Shown: positions 35,410 through 44,633 of the stretch, in pieces
Layout of the letters: every line of letters begins with the position of its first letter
Numbering within the stretch: the first letter of the stretch is position 1
Source: Oleiagrimonas citrea
Lineage (GTDB): Bacteria; Pseudomonadota; Gammaproteobacteria; Xanthomonadales; Rhodanobacteraceae
NCBI RefSeq assembly: GCF_012395255.1
Contig: NZ_JAAZQD010000001.1
Span: 558,001 to 622,000, forward strand
Length of the DNA stretch: 64,000 bases
Direction of reading: 5' to 3'
Made by a program: the position numbers and the translations under genes
The notes under the pieces: model-generated
Seen by the model: only the letters and a program-made list of their open reading frames with translations
Told to the model about the DNA's origin: nothing
Database searches by the model: none

Positions 35410-36681
35410 TTACGGCATGTGCGGCGGATCGCCGTTCATGCGCCGTAACACTGCCGCGACCAGAAAGAACGAACCGAAAGCGACGATGCGCGCCGGCGCA
35501 GCCCTGCGCGCGGCATGCAGCGCACTGCCGACGTCATCGTACAGGTCGTGTTCCGCCGTGTCCGGCAAGGCGAATGCACAAGCCTGTGCGGAAAGCCCGC
35601 GCGATGTCTCCGCCGTCAACGACGCCAGATGCCAATGCGCGATGCGGTTGCCGAGCGTGGCATACACGTTGCCCACATCCTTGTCGTCGAGCGCGCCGAA
35701 CACGGCATGCACGGGGCCATCGACGGGATGCTCGTCAAGCCACTGCGCCAGCACGCCCGCAGCCTGCAGATTGTGCGCTACGTCGACAATCAACTCCGGC
35801 GCCTCCGCCAGCCGCTGCAACCGGCCGCGCACCCGCGCCGCGCGCACACCCTGCGCCAACTCCTGCTCCGTACACGGCAGCACGCCATCGAGCGCATGCA
35901 AGGTCGCGATGGCGGCCGCCGCATTGGTCCGCTGCGCGGAAGCGTCCAATGCCGGATTCGGCAGCGTCAGGCGCGTGCCATCTTCGTGCTGCCAGATCCA
36001 CCCGTCGTCGGCGTCCTGCACGTGATAGTCCACGCCGTTGCGCTGCACCCGTGCACCGACGCGATGGACGGTCGCCAGCAGCGCCTCCGGCGGGTCCAGC
36101 TCGCCAACGATCAGCGGCCGGCCGGCGCGCGCGATGCCGCCCTTCTCGGCGCCAATGCTGTCACGGTCCGGACCCAGCCAACTCTGGTGATCCAGGTCCA
36201 CCGTGGTGACGATGGCGGCATCGGCGTCGACGATGTTGGTCGCATCCAGGCGTCCGCCCAGACCGACTTCCAGCAGCGCCACGTCGACACCGGCGCGCGC
36301 AAACAAGTCCAGCGCGGCCAGCGTGCCGAACTCGAAATAGGTCAGCTCGGTCTCGCCGCGCGCGTGCTCGATGCGCTCGAAGGCCGCGCACAGATCGGCG
36401 TCGGAAGCATCCGCGCCATCCACACGCACGCGCTCGTTGTAGGCCAGCAGATGCGGCGAGGTGTACGCGCCGACGCGATAGCCCGCCGCCTCCAGCATGG
36501 CTTTGAGGAACGCCACGGTGGACCCCTTGCCGTTGGTGCCGCCGACGATCACGCTGCGTGGCGCGTTCGGCGCACCCATGCGCTGCCACACCGCGCGCAC
36601 CCGGTCGAGACCGAGATCGATCTCGCGCGGATGCACGCGCAACTGGTAATCGAGCCATTCATCGAGCGTGCGTTTCGTCAT
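35410..36681 (-). CDS. folC: Dihydrofolate synthase / folylpolyglutamate synthase
   Basis: 423 residues, Mur-ligase fold. P-loop SVIVGGTNGKGSTVAFL, substrate region GAYTSPHLLAYNERV, FEFGTLAALDLFA, VGLGGRLDATNIVDAD, and the C-terminal domain ELIVDVAHNLQAAGVLA. Start ATG at 36681 (MTKRTLDEWL); an ATG at 36723 is rejected. First gene of the folC-dedD-cvpA-purF cluster. Confidence 0.94.
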   Translation of the reverse strand: MTKRTLDEWLDYQLRVHPREIDLGLDRVRAVWQRMGAPNAPRSVIVGGTNGKGSTVAFLKAMLEAAGYRVGAYTSPHLLAYNERVRVDGADASDADLCAAFERIEHARGETELTYFEFGTLAALDLFARAGVDVALLEVGLGGRLDATNIVDADAAIVTTVDLDHQSWLGPDRDSIGAEKGGIARAGRPLIVGELDPPEALLATVHRVGARVQRNGVDYHVQDADDGWIWQHEDGTRLTLPNPALDASAQRTNAAAAIATLHALDGVLPCTEQELAQGVRAARVRGRLQRLAEAPELIVDVAHNLQAAGVLAQWLDEHPVDGPVHAVFGALDDKDVGNVYATLGNRIAHWHLASLTAETSRGLSAQACAFALPDTAEHDLYDDVGSALHAARRAAPARIVAFGSFFLVAAVLRRMNGDPPHMP

Positions 36682-36763
36682 GGCGCGAAGTGTAACGGGG
36701 ATGTGCGCGCGTCGGTCCTTCACGCTACCTTTCCGGCAACGACACCATCACGGAACGAACATC

Positions 36764-37201
36764 ATGGACACCTTCATGCAAGCCGCCATCGAGGAAGCCC
36801 GCCAGGGACGCGACGAAGGCGGTATTCCCATCGGCTCGGTGATCGTGCACGAAGGCCGCATCCTCGGCCGCGGCCACAACCGCCGCGTGCAGCAAGGCAG
36901 CGCCATCCTGCACGGCGAAATGGACGCCTTCGAGAACGCCGGCCGCCAACCCGCCGCGGTCTACCGCGAAGCGACGCTCTACACCACGCTCTCCCCCTGC
37001 TCCATGTGCAGCGGCGCGATCCTGCTGTACGGCATCCGCCACGTCATCGTCGGCGAGAACCAGACCTTCATGGGCGAAGAAGAACTGCTGCGCTCGCGCG
37101 GCGTGCGCGTGGAGGTGCTCGATGATGCGACCTGCATCGAGATGATGCGCGACTTCATCGCCGACAAACCGGAGCTGTGGAATGAGGACATCGGTGTCTG
37201 A
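36764..37201 (+). CDS. Cytosine deaminase, yeast Fcy1 type
   Basis: 145-residue zinc deaminase. HGEMDAFENAGR supplies the His ligand and catalytic Glu and PCSMCSGAILLYGI the two Cys ligands. The tail (FIADKPELWNEDIGV) closely follows yeast Fcy1 (...ERPxxWxEDIG), so it deaminates cytosine rather than tRNA adenosine (TadA) or guanine. Bacteria more often use the unrelated amidohydrolase CodA. ATG 36764 gives MDTFMQAAIEEA, the expected length. Divergent from folC, followed by a terminator. Confidence 0.85.
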   Translation: MDTFMQAAIEEARQGRDEGGIPIGSVIVHEGRILGRGHNRRVQQGSAILHGEMDAFENAGRQPAAVYREATLYTTLSPCSMCSGAILLYGIRHVIVGENQTFMGEEELLRSRGVRVEVLDDATCIEMMRDFIADKPELWNEDIGV

Positions 37202-37268
37202 CTACGCTCCCGACTGCAGCACTTCGTGGTCGGTGCAGGTCGTCGCCATCACCGGCGAATTGATTAGT

Positions 37269-37288
37269 TCCCACCTTAGGGTGGGTTT
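37269..37288 (+). terminator. Intrinsic terminator after the cytosine deaminase gene
   Basis: CCCACC (37270-37275), loop TTAG, GGTGGG (37280-37285), then TTT. 68 nt past the stop. Confidence 0.75.
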
Positions 37289-37393
37289 CTGCGGGTTCGA
37301 CCAGCCAGGTCAGTGGAAGTATGTTGGATGTCGTCTTACGACATGAAGGGAGCAGTCGGCACGGACTTAATTGCCTCCGCCCCCTTATTCCGG

Positions 37394-37427
37394 GCTTAAC
37401 CGGCGTCGTTTCATTCCAGCGTTAGGC
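37394..37427 (+). other. attC-like remnant in front of an orphan cassette gene
   Basis: gcttaaccggcgtcgtttca then ttccagcGTTAGGC. The terminal GTTAGGC (37421-37427) and the preceding CATTCCAGC fit the right-hand half of an attC. The left half (RYYYAAC with matching arm) is not convincing. The GNAT gene starts 16 nt after it, at cassette-like distance. Confidence 0.5.
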
Positions 37428-37442
37428 CCAAGAGAAGAAGCC

Positions 37443-37889
37443 ATGTCCGTAGTCGTTCGCCAAGCCACCATCGAAGATCTGGAACAACTTGCGCCGTTGT
37501 TCGATAGCTTTCGGCAATTCTGCCAACAGAAAGCAGATGTGCGCCTGGCGCACGCCTTTCTCGCGGAACGCATTCAGCGCGAAGAGTCGCTGATACTGGT
37601 GGCCGAACTGTCCGACCGTCTCGCAGGGTTCACCCAACTCTATCCCAGCTTTTCGTCCGTCGACGCCAGCCGCACATTCATACTGAGCGATCTGTTCGTC
37701 GCTCCCGAAGCGCGCCGCAAGGGCGTAGCGCAGGCCCTGCTCGCAAAGGCCGTTCAGGTCGCACGCACCCGAGGGGCGGCAAGCCTAAGCCTGTCCACCG
37801 CGCGCGCGAACCAGCAGGCTAAGAAGTTGTATGGGTCTCAAGGGTGGAAGCAAGATGACTTCTTCCTTCATTACAACTTGGCGCTCTAG
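37443..37889 (+). CDS. GNAT-family N-acetyltransferase, probable orphan cassette gene
   Basis: 148 residues: MSVVVRQATIEDLEQLAPLFDSF, motif A FILSDLFVAPEARRKGVAQALL with R-x-x-G-V/G-A, and SLSLSTARANQQAKKLYGSQGWKQDDFFLHY at the end (split: KKLYGSQGW is motif B). AGAGAAGAAG precedes ATG 37443. An upstream in-frame ATG at 37371 is rejected because it runs through the attC-like boundary. Runs opposite to the main cassette array. The substrate is unknown; GNATs are among the commonest cassette cargo. Confidence 0.82.
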   Translation: MSVVVRQATIEDLEQLAPLFDSFRQFCQQKADVRLAHAFLAERIQREESLILVAELSDRLAGFTQLYPSFSSVDASRTFILSDLFVAPEARRKGVAQALLAKAVQVARTRGAASLSLSTARANQQAKKLYGSQGWKQDDFFLHYNLAL

Positions 37890-38214
37890 ATCCGACAGGT
37901 GCATGCCGTCAGTCGAGCATTCTCCGTTTCGCAGCGTCAGCCTTCCGGGTAGCGCTCGACGTTGAACGACCACTTCTGTCCGAACGCAGCCCTCGCAGGC
38001 TGCGCGAGTCCCGATCAAGCTGCGAGGGGCGGCTTTCGACCCGAAGCGGACAGTCGCGCTGACCCTGGTCACGGCCATCCAAGGCCGCAAGCGCATCCAA
38101 AGGGATACACTCGAGCAGCCGCGACTCGAACCGGCAGCGCATGAACTCGGAACTCTGCGTTGGTGTTGTCCTATCGGTAACGTGGGGTCTCGGGCACGGC
38201 GATGTGCTTCAGTG
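37890..38214. other. Gene-free stretch between the orphan cassette and an unknown gene
   Basis: No coding frame supported on either strand. It contains cgttgaacgaccacttctgt, a word like those found in intergenic spacers of this bacterial group, and no recognisable complete attC for the GNAT cassette. Confidence 0.5.
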
Positions 38215-39198
38215 TCAGTAAACGATGCCGTGATTGACGGCGCAGAAAACACGACTATGGCACTGGTTAATCACATTCATGTTGAAGCTACGCAGCAAGT
38301 CCATGTTTTCATGGGCAAGATACAGACTGACCGGCAGGTCGGATTGCATGAAAGCGTCAATGGATGCTTGAGGCATCCAAGCCGGTACGTTTCTGGGCTT
38401 TCGATCCATCACGATGTACCGGATGAATGCATCGCTACGCAGGTTGAAGTCGAATCCGTCTACGCATTCACTACGTAAATTCGTGCTGAAACCACGATCC
38501 GACAGCAGGCATGTCGGCGAATTGTAGGTGCTCACAAGCACGCCGATCGCAAAGTCCTTCGAGTTGAACATGTCATTTACCAACTGATCCAGCATCGGCG
38601 GAAATCCGGGTGCCAGCTCCATCAGCATGTTGAAGAGCATGCGAAGCCACTGGTCGTACTGCGCGTCCGTGATGCCAAGTTCGCCGCAGAGGTGTATCTG
38701 GTGCTTTCGACGGCCAAACAAAACCTTGTGGAAGAGTTGTGTGACCTCTTGTCGCAATGGTGTGAGGTTCGCGAACGCACCAAAGGTGTTGAGAATCTTC
38801 TGAACGGAGAACGGATTCCTCGCAAAGTTCAAGATCTTCGCTGCGAAGATATTTGTAGCCTCGTGCCCGACCGAATGGTCGCCGGCGGCGAGCTTGGCAA
38901 GCAAACTCTCAGTGTGCGTCCTCACATCCGTCTCGTATCGATTGAACAGCGTCTCGAAGTTGTGGCGAAGCGGCTGCTTTCTGTCCACGTCGAAGCTGAA
39001 CAGGTCGAGCATCGCGAGGTTCTTCTCAATGCGAGCGTTCTGTGCGGGGCCGAGCTGGATCGGCTCCCGGCTAAGTACCTCAAACTCGTAAATGCTCTGC
39101 TTTTCGTTGCAGATCGTCGGATCAATGGCGTTCAGCCGCTGCTCGACCTGTGGCAGGAAGTGCTGGTTCCGCGTCGGGTCTAGCAGGTTTATGGACAT
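38215..39198 (-). CDS. Unknown protein with DUF4238-like layout
   Basis: 327 residues. It starts MSINLLDPTRNQHFLPQ (compare the H-x-x-P-Q opening of DUF4238), continues SIYEFEVLSRE and a long helical middle with FNRYETDVRTHTESLLAKL, and has TYNSPTCLLSDRGFSTNL, which recalls the 'SD-N-P' motif of that family. No signal peptide or membrane segment. I cannot confirm the family. The start at 39198 is chosen over 39222 because it gives the motif at the N-terminus. The gene is less GC-rich than its surroundings and sits in a small accessory patch beside the orphan cassette. Confidence 0.6.
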   Translation of the reverse strand: MSINLLDPTRNQHFLPQVEQRLNAIDPTICNEKQSIYEFEVLSREPIQLGPAQNARIEKNLAMLDLFSFDVDRKQPLRHNFETLFNRYETDVRTHTESLLAKLAAGDHSVGHEATNIFAAKILNFARNPFSVQKILNTFGAFANLTPLRQEVTQLFHKVLFGRRKHQIHLCGELGITDAQYDQWLRMLFNMLMELAPGFPPMLDQLVNDMFNSKDFAIGVLVSTYNSPTCLLSDRGFSTNLRSECVDGFDFNLRSDAFIRYIVMDRKPRNVPAWMPQASIDAFMQSDLPVSLYLAHENMDLLRSFNMNVINQCHSRVFCAVNHGIVY

Positions 39199-39366
39199 TG
39201 GCCGATTCTGCTGGATGCGCATACGCTATTGCGACCTTGGTGATGCACATCGTGCACCGTGCAGACGGTGCGGAGGCCGTTCATTGGACACCCAAAAGCA
39301 GCCGCTTACGAGTGTCGGCTTATGGCCGACAGCCGCCGTTCGTGCATGCCTCCATGGCATCTGCCC

Positions 39367-39918
39367 TCATCGGGCCTGACGAGGTGGTTCTTCCCGGGTC
39401 ACGGTTCCGGAATGCGGGACTTCGGCCAGTAGCGTGTTCAGTTCGCTGGCGATGGTCGGGAGCATGTCCTTGTCGTAGCCCACGTGTACGTGGGCGATGT
39501 GTCCGTCCGGCCCGATTATCACCATGTGCGGGATACCGTTCACGCCGAAGGCGTGGGCGGCCTTGTTGACGCGGTCGTAGGCCAGCACCATGCCCAGCTT
39601 GTGCAGCTTGCGATGCACGTACAGATAGGTGCGGCGGGTTTCGTCGTGGCTGATGGCGACCACCTGCAATCGGTCGCCGGTCAGGCGCTGGATGTTGGCC
39701 AGGACCGGCAACTCATGCATGCAGTAGTGACACCAGGTGGCCCAGAAGGTCACTACCAGGACCTTGCCGCGGTATTGCGATGAATGGATGGCGGTGCCGT
39801 CGACCTTGTTGCCAAGGTAGTCGGGCACCTTGTCGCCGGATTTCAGCGCGGCATGCGCGCTGGCGGCTACGAGCACCAGCAGCATGGCCAGTACGGTTCG
39901 CAATCGTGGGTGCTTCAT
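39367..39918 (-). CDS. TlpA/ResA-like periplasmic thioredoxin
   Basis: 183 residues. Signal peptide MKHPRLRTVLAMLLVLVAASAHA, then a thioredoxin fold with active site ATWCHYCMHELP (about residues 60-71), DRVNKAAHAFGVNGIPHMVIIG containing the cis-proline, and a short tail. The family reduces disulfides of apocytochrome c or copper-site proteins in the periplasm. Located next to the copper P-ATPase and 9 kb from the cbb3 operon; a link to either is possible but unproved. Confidence 0.88.
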   Translation of the reverse strand: MKHPRLRTVLAMLLVLVAASAHAALKSGDKVPDYLGNKVDGTAIHSSQYRGKVLVVTFWATWCHYCMHELPVLANIQRLTGDRLQVVAISHDETRRTYLYVHRKLHKLGMVLAYDRVNKAAHAFGVNGIPHMVIIGPDGHIAHVHVGYDKDMLPTIASELNTLLAEVPHSGTVTREEPPRQAR

Positions 39919-40015
39919 GCAAGTACTCCCCCTGTCCCTGGGTCAATATAGCCTGAAGCCGCGCGGTCCGCGAACGAATCCGCGTTCGCTTATGGCTGTT
40001 TGAATTGGGTGAAGC

Positions 40016-40033
40016 GAGGGAAGCAGTTCCCTC
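40016..40033. repeat. Small inverted repeat downstream of the copper ATPase gene
   Basis: GAGGGAA - gcag - TTCCCTC, followed on the same strand by a second small dyad ggccgttcatggcc. It lies in the 187-nt non-coding stretch between the ATPase and the TlpA-like gene; no T-run, so terminator function is uncertain. Confidence 0.4.
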
Positions 40034-40105
40034 ACTGGGTGGCCGTTCATGGCCGGCTTCAGCCGCCCATGAAAGACCTCCGTGCAACCCCATCAACAAG
40101 ATGGC

Positions 40106-42619
40106 TCAATCCAAGCCCACCCGTCTCAACCGCAAAGCATTGCTGACCACCGACACCGACGACAGGCTCATCGCCAACGCCGCGATCATCGGCGACAGCA
40201 GCAGACCGAACCACGGGTACAGCACGCCGGCCGCCAGCGGTACGCCTAGAGCGTTGTAGACAAAGGCGAAGAACAGGTTCTGCCGGATATTGCGCACAGT
40301 CGCGCGCGACAGGGTGCGAGCGCGGCGCAGACCGCCGAGGTCGCCTTTCACCAACGTCACCTGCGCGCTTTCCATCGCCACGTCGGTGCCGCTGCCCATG
40401 GCGATGCCGACATCGGCGGCGGCCAGTGCGGGGGCGTCGTTGATGCCGTCGCCGGCCATCGCCACGCGATGTCCGTTCGCCTTCAGCGCCTGCACCGCTT
40501 CGGCCTTGTCTTCGGGCGACAGGCCCGCCTGCACGTCGTCGATGCCGAGCGCGTCGGCGACGGCTTTCGCCGTGGTGGCGTTGTCGCCGGTGAGCATGCG
40601 CAGGGTCAGGCCCTCGGCGTGCAGTGCCTTGACGGCCTCGGCCGCGCCTTCGCGGATGCGGTCGGCGACGGCCAGCAGGGCCAGCACGCGCCGGCCGTCG
40701 GCCAGGAACATCACCGTGGCACCGTCCGCGCGCAGCGCTTCGGCGCGCTGTTCGACGGACTCGTCCAGCGTCACGTCGTGTTCGCGCAGCAGGCGCGCGT
40801 TGCCCAGCATCACGCGCTGGCCGCCGATGCGGCCCAGCACGCCGCGCCCGGTCGGCGCTTTGAAGTCTTCGACGTCGGGGAGCTTTAGGTCCGACTCCTC
40901 GGCGGCGGCCAGGATGGCACGCGCCAACGGATGTTCGCTGGAACGTTCCAGTGCGGCGGCCAGCGTCAGCGCGCGGTCGCGTTCGATGTCGCCCAGCGCG
41001 ACCACGTCACGCAGCGACGGCCTGCCTTCGGTCAGCGTGCCGGTTTTGTCCATGACCAGCGTGTCGACGTCGCGCAGCGCCTCGATGGCGCCGGCATCGC
41101 GGAACAACACGCCGTGCTGCGCGCCGCGTCCGCTGGCGACCATGATCGAGATCGGCGTCGCCAGCCCCAGCGCGCATGGACAGGCGATCACCAGCACCGA
41201 CACCGCCGCCACCAGCGCGTGCGCCAGGCGCGGATCGGGGCCGATCAGCGTCCACGTCACGAACGCCAGCACCGCGACGGTCACCACCGCCGGCACGAAC
41301 CACGCCGCGACCTTGTCGGCGATGCGCTGCAGCGGCGCCTTGCTGCGCTGCGCCTGCGCCACCAGCGCGACGATCTGCGACAGCATGGTTTCGCCGCCGA
41401 CCTTCTGCGCGCGCATGACCAGACCGCCGTCCTGATTGACGGTACCGCCGGTGACGGTATCGCCGGCCTGCTTGGCGACCGGCAGCGGTTCGCCGGTCAG
41501 CATGGATTCGTCGACATGGCTGGCACCCTCGATGACTTCGCCATCCACCGGCAGCTTTTCGCCGGGACGCACGCGCAGGCGGTCGCCGACTTTCACGTCA
41601 TCCAGCGAGACGTCGTGTTCCTTGCCGTCCTCGCCGATGCGGCGCGCGGTCTTTGGCGCGAGGTTGAGCAGCGCCTTCAGCGCATCACCGGTGCGACGAC
41701 GCGCGCGCAGTTCGAGAAAGTCGCCGAGTGTGACCAGGGTGACGATGACCGCCGCCGACTCGAAATACACGCCGACCTGCCCCTGCGCATCGCGGAAGCC
41801 GACCGGGAACAGGTCCGGCCACAGGAACGCCACCGCGCTGTACACCCAGGTCACGCCGGTACCCAGCGCAATCAGCGTGTACATGTTCGGATTCCAGGGC
41901 TTGAGCGAATTCCATCCGCGCTTGAAGAAGCTGGCGCCGCCCCACAGCACGACCACGCTGGCGAGCACAGCTTCCACCCATGCGCCGACGCGCGACCACG
42001 GCGCGGGTAGATGCACGTCGAACGCATGCGGCACCATCGCCAGCAGGAACACCGGGATCGTCAGCACGACCAGCGTCCAGAACTTGCGCGACATGGCCTG
42101 CAGTTCGCCGCCGTCATCATCGTCGGCGCTCGGCATCATCGGCTCCAGCGCCATGCCGCACTTGGGACAGTCGCCCGGCCCCTGCTGCTGGATTTCCGGA
42201 TGCATCGGACAGGTGTACATCGCGTTCTTCGGCGCCGCCGGCTGCACCGGCGCCGGACCCAGCCAGCGCTCGGGATCGGCCTCGAACTTCTCGCGGCAGC
42301 GCGCCGAGCAGAAGTGGTAGGCGTGACCCTCGTGTTCGGTCGCGTGCCTGGGCGCATCGGGATCGGTGCGCATGCCGCAGACCGGGTCCATGCGTCCCTT
42401 GTCGATCTCGCGGCGACGGCCCTTGGCGTGGATCGCCTCGGGATCGTCGCGGAACTTGTTCAGGCAGCCGTCGCCGCAGAAGAAGTAGCGACGACCTTCG
42501 TGATCGACGTGACGATGCGAATCCAGCGCCACGCGCATGCCGCAGTTGGGGTCGACGGCGTGGGCGTCGTCGAACGGGAATGCGGTCTTCGGGGTGTGGA
42601 TGTGCGTGTCGTGGCTCAT
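40106..42619 (-). CDS. Heavy-metal (Cu/Ag) translocating P1B-type ATPase with tandem YHS domains
   Basis: 837 residues. The N-terminus carries two YHS domains ([11 protein letters not shown]...[22 protein letters not shown]...[12 protein letters not shown]) and a CxMHP metal-binding segment ([23 protein letters not shown]) instead of HMA domains with GMTCxxC. Then come the A domain (TGEPLPVAK), the CPC membrane motif [13 protein letters not shown], the phosphorylation site [11 protein letters not shown] and hinge [16 protein letters not shown] with this N-terminus is typical of CopA/SilP-like exporters. Starts ATG 42619, overlapping the merR stop by 4 nt, so both form one metal-induced operon. 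Confidence 0.92.
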   Translation of the reverse strand: MSHDTHIHTPKTAFPFDDAHAVDPNCGMRVALDSHRHVDHEGRRYFFCGDGCLNKFRDDPEAIHAKGRRREIDKGRMDPVCGMRTDPDAPRHATEHEGHAYHFCSARCREKFEADPERWLGPAPVQPAAPKNAMYTCPMHPEIQQQGPGDCPKCGMALEPMMPSADDDDGGELQAMSRKFWTLVVLTIPVFLLAMVPHAFDVHLPAPWSRVGAWVEAVLASVVVLWGGASFFKRGWNSLKPWNPNMYTLIALGTGVTWVYSAVAFLWPDLFPVGFRDAQGQVGVYFESAAVIVTLVTLGDFLELRARRRTGDALKALLNLAPKTARRIGEDGKEHDVSLDDVKVGDRLRVRPGEKLPVDGEVIEGASHVDESMLTGEPLPVAKQAGDTVTGGTVNQDGGLVMRAQKVGGETMLSQIVALVAQAQRSKAPLQRIADKVAAWFVPAVVTVAVLAFVTWTLIGPDPRLAHALVAAVSVLVIACPCALGLATPISIMVASGRGAQHGVLFRDAGAIEALRDVDTLVMDKTGTLTEGRPSLRDVVALGDIERDRALTLAAALERSSEHPLARAILAAAEESDLKLPDVEDFKAPTGRGVLGRIGGQRVMLGNARLLREHDVTLDESVEQRAEALRADGATVMFLADGRRVLALLAVADRIREGAAEAVKALHAEGLTLRMLTGDNATTAKAVADALGIDDVQAGLSPEDKAEAVQALKANGHRVAMAGDGINDAPALAAADVGIAMGSGTDVAMESAQVTLVKGDLGGLRRARTLSRATVRNIRQNLFFAFVYNALGVPLAAGVLYPWFGLLLSPMIAALAMSLSSVSVVSNALRLRRVGLD

Positions 42620-43041
42620 GACGCTTCCTTGGCGGACAGCGCCTTGAGAATGGGACATTGCGCCAGCTCGCCGTGGCCGGGACAGGCGTCGATCAGTTTC
42701 TTCAGCCCGCGCTGCATGCGCTTGAGCTCGCGGATGCGATGCTCGACATCCTCCAGCCTCGCCTCGGCGCGCGCCTTGACGCCGGCTACGCCGCGGTTGC
42801 GGTCCGTGGACAGCGCCAGCAGTTCGCGGATGTCGTCGAGGCTGAAACCCAGGTCTTTGGCGCGGCGAATGAAGCGCAGCTGGGCGATAGCCGAGGCGTC
42901 GTAGTCGCGATAGCCCGAGGCACGCCGGCGCGGTTCGGGCAGCAGCCCCTCGCGCTCGTAGTAGCGGATGGTGTCGACGCCGACGCCGGCCTCGCGGGCC
43001 GCCGCGCCGATGCGGTAGCGGGGTGTGGGTGCGGTATCCAT
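42616..43041 (-). CDS. MerR-family metal-responsive regulator
   Basis: 141 residues: winged-helix [29 protein letters not shown] with R-x-x-x-GYRDY, a dimerisation helix, and a metal loop with [13 protein letters not shown]. The two cysteines spaced this way occur in Cu/Ag/Cd/Pb/Zn sensors (CueR, CadR, ZntR groups); coupling to a CPC-type ATPase suggests Cu(I)/Ag(I). It autoregulates from a 19-bp-spacer promoter just upstream and is first in the merR-ATPase operon. Confidence 0.9.
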   Translation of the reverse strand: MDTAPTPRYRIGAAAREAGVGVDTIRYYEREGLLPEPRRRASGYRDYDASAIAQLRFIRRAKDLGFSLDDIRELLALSTDRNRGVAGVKARAEARLEDVEHRIRELKRMQRGLKKLIDACPGHGELAQCPILKALSAKEAS

Positions 43042-43048
43042 GCGGAAA

Positions 43049-43079
43049 GTCTAAACCCTGGACCATGGTCCAGAGTCAA
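43049..43079 (-). promoter_or_regulatory. MerR-type promoter/operator of the metal-export operon
   Basis: On the minus strand: -35 TTGACT (43074-43079), a 19-bp spacer wholly filled by the perfect dyad CTGGACCATGGTCCAG (43058-43073), and -10 TTAGAC (43049-43054). An elongated 19-bp spacer with a central dyad is the hallmark of MerR-activated promoters. The -10 ends only 7 bases before the start codon, so the transcript is probably leaderless. Confidence 0.9.
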
Positions 43080-43096
43080 GACTTCCGCCGCCTGGA

Positions 43097-43294
43097 TTAC
43101 ATCCTCACTTCGAAGCGCTGCACCTGCTCCTCGGCTTCGTCGCGGGCGATGCCGTAGCGTTCCTGGATCCTGCCGATCAGGTAGCTTCGATGCCCTTCAG
43201 CGATATCCAGGTCCTCATCGGTGAGCCGGTCCCACTCTTTCTTGAATGGGCCCTTCCAATCGGCCCAACGGCTTTTGAAACGATCTTCACTCAT
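43097..43294 (-). CDS. CsbD-like small stress protein
   Basis: 65 residues: MSEDRFKSRWADWKGPFKKEWDRLTDEDLD and the helix IAEGHRSYLIGRIQERYGI...EEQVQRFE, the CsbD/YjbJ pattern of a small hydrophilic helical protein made under general stress. Start ATG 43294; a longer frame from 43348 is not conserved. Its role is unknown in general. Same strand as the metal operon but upstream of its promoter, so separate. Confidence 0.85.
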   Translation of the reverse strand: MSEDRFKSRWADWKGPFKKEWDRLTDEDLDIAEGHRSYLIGRIQERYGIARDEAEEQVQRFEVRM

Positions 43295-43412
43295 GACGCG
43301 TCTCCGTATCCGGAATAGATGCACGACCGCATGTTCGCGCCGCCTCATTACAGCAAGTCGCGCATGAACCTGAGGCGACCTATGACGTACCTTGCACGGT
43401 ATGCCGATGGCT

Positions 43413-44531
43413 TCACGGCCGCAACCACCACCAGGCCAGCGTCAGCACGACGAAAAAATATGGCACGGAAATGCGGTGGAACACGCGCCATGCCGCTGCA
43501 CTGCCTTCCATCCGCAAGGCGATGAGATTGGCCAGTGAACCGATCGCCAGCCCGCTGCCGCCGATGTTGACCGCCACCGCAAGCCACAAGGGATCGGACA
43601 CCTGCTGCTTCAACGCCACGGTAGCCGGCACATTGCTGACCGCCTGCGACAGCAGCGCGCCGACGAACAGCGTGACGTCGGGGCGGTCCCACGCCAGATG
43701 CGCCATCATCGACCGCACCTGCGGCAACGCTGCGAGATGACCCAGCGCAAGCAGCATCAGGGCGATGCTGACCATCAACGACCAATCCAGACGCGCCAGC
43801 GCGCCACGCCGAACGACACGCAACGCGACCAGCACGAACACCAGCGCCGTGAACTCGAACCGCCATTCGAGCAGCGCCAGCAGAACGATGAACAGCACCC
43901 CGCCGATCACGGCGAGCCGCCGATCCAGCGGCGTGCGCGGCGGCGACGGGGCGAGCCGTTCGAACCGTCCCCGCGGAATCAGCAGCCATGCCGCGACCAG
44001 CAGGCAGAACACCATGATCGCGACAACCGGCGCCATCGCGACGACGAAATGCAGCATGCCCACGTTCGCCTGCCGCCACAGCAGCAGATTCTGTGGATTG
44101 CCGATCGGGCTGAGGGCCGACCCGGCATTCACCGCCAGCGCCACCAGCGCGACCACGCGCAGGCGCGGCAGTGCAGTCAGCTCGCAAAGCGCCAGCGCCA
44201 GCGGCAGCACCAGGAACAGACTGACGTCGTTGGTCAGCAACATCGCCGCGCACGCGGACAGCGTCATCAACGCAAGCACCAGCATGCGCTGCGAATGCAC
44301 ATGCGCGAGCAGACGTTGCGCCGCCCATTGCACCAGACCACTCTCCCGCAGCACCTGCGCCACGGCCAGCAAGGCCAGAAGACTGCACAGCGCCGGCGCA
44401 TCCAGCCAACGCAGCCAGTCGTTCCAGGGACGCGGGTCGACCCAGGCCAGCACCAGCGTCAGCGCGATCAGCAGCGCCGGCATCCAGTGCCGGCGCAACG
44501 GGGCGGTGACTCGGGTCGGCAACACGTGCAT
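43413..44531 (-). CDS. SLC13/ArsB-like membrane permease
   Basis: 372 residues with about ten membrane helices in two halves, each with an amphipathic re-entrant motif: NAGSALSPIGNPQNLLLW in the first and VAVNIGGSGLAIGSLANLIAL in the second. These paired (S/T)-x-x-G-N-x-x-N motifs define the ion transporter superfamily that includes ArsB, DASS/SLC13 and CitM. The substrate is not predictable: no ArsR/ArsC nearby, so arsenite export is not supported. Single gene divergent from the CDF transporter. Confidence 0.82.
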   Translation of the reverse strand: MHVLPTRVTAPLRRHWMPALLIALTLVLAWVDPRPWNDWLRWLDAPALCSLLALLAVAQVLRESGLVQWAAQRLLAHVHSQRMLVLALMTLSACAAMLLTNDVSLFLVLPLALALCELTALPRLRVVALVALAVNAGSALSPIGNPQNLLLWRQANVGMLHFVVAMAPVVAIMVFCLLVAAWLLIPRGRFERLAPSPPRTPLDRRLAVIGGVLFIVLLALLEWRFEFTALVFVLVALRVVRRGALARLDWSLMVSIALMLLALGHLAALPQVRSMMAHLAWDRPDVTLFVGALLSQAVSNVPATVALKQQVSDPLWLAVAVNIGGSGLAIGSLANLIALRMEGSAAAWRVFHRISVPYFFVVLTLAWWWLRP

Positions 44532-44633
44532 CGCCCCAGCATATCGCCAAGCACCGCGCAGAATGTCATGTCATAACACTGCGCCGTCGGCGTATGCTCG
44601 CGCCACCGAAGCCGCCTGCATGCGAGGAACGCG

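Noticed and set aside
43413..44531. Permease as arsenite exporter ArsB
   Set aside because: No arsR, arsC or arsenite motif nearby; the paired N-motifs only support the wider ion transporter superfamily.
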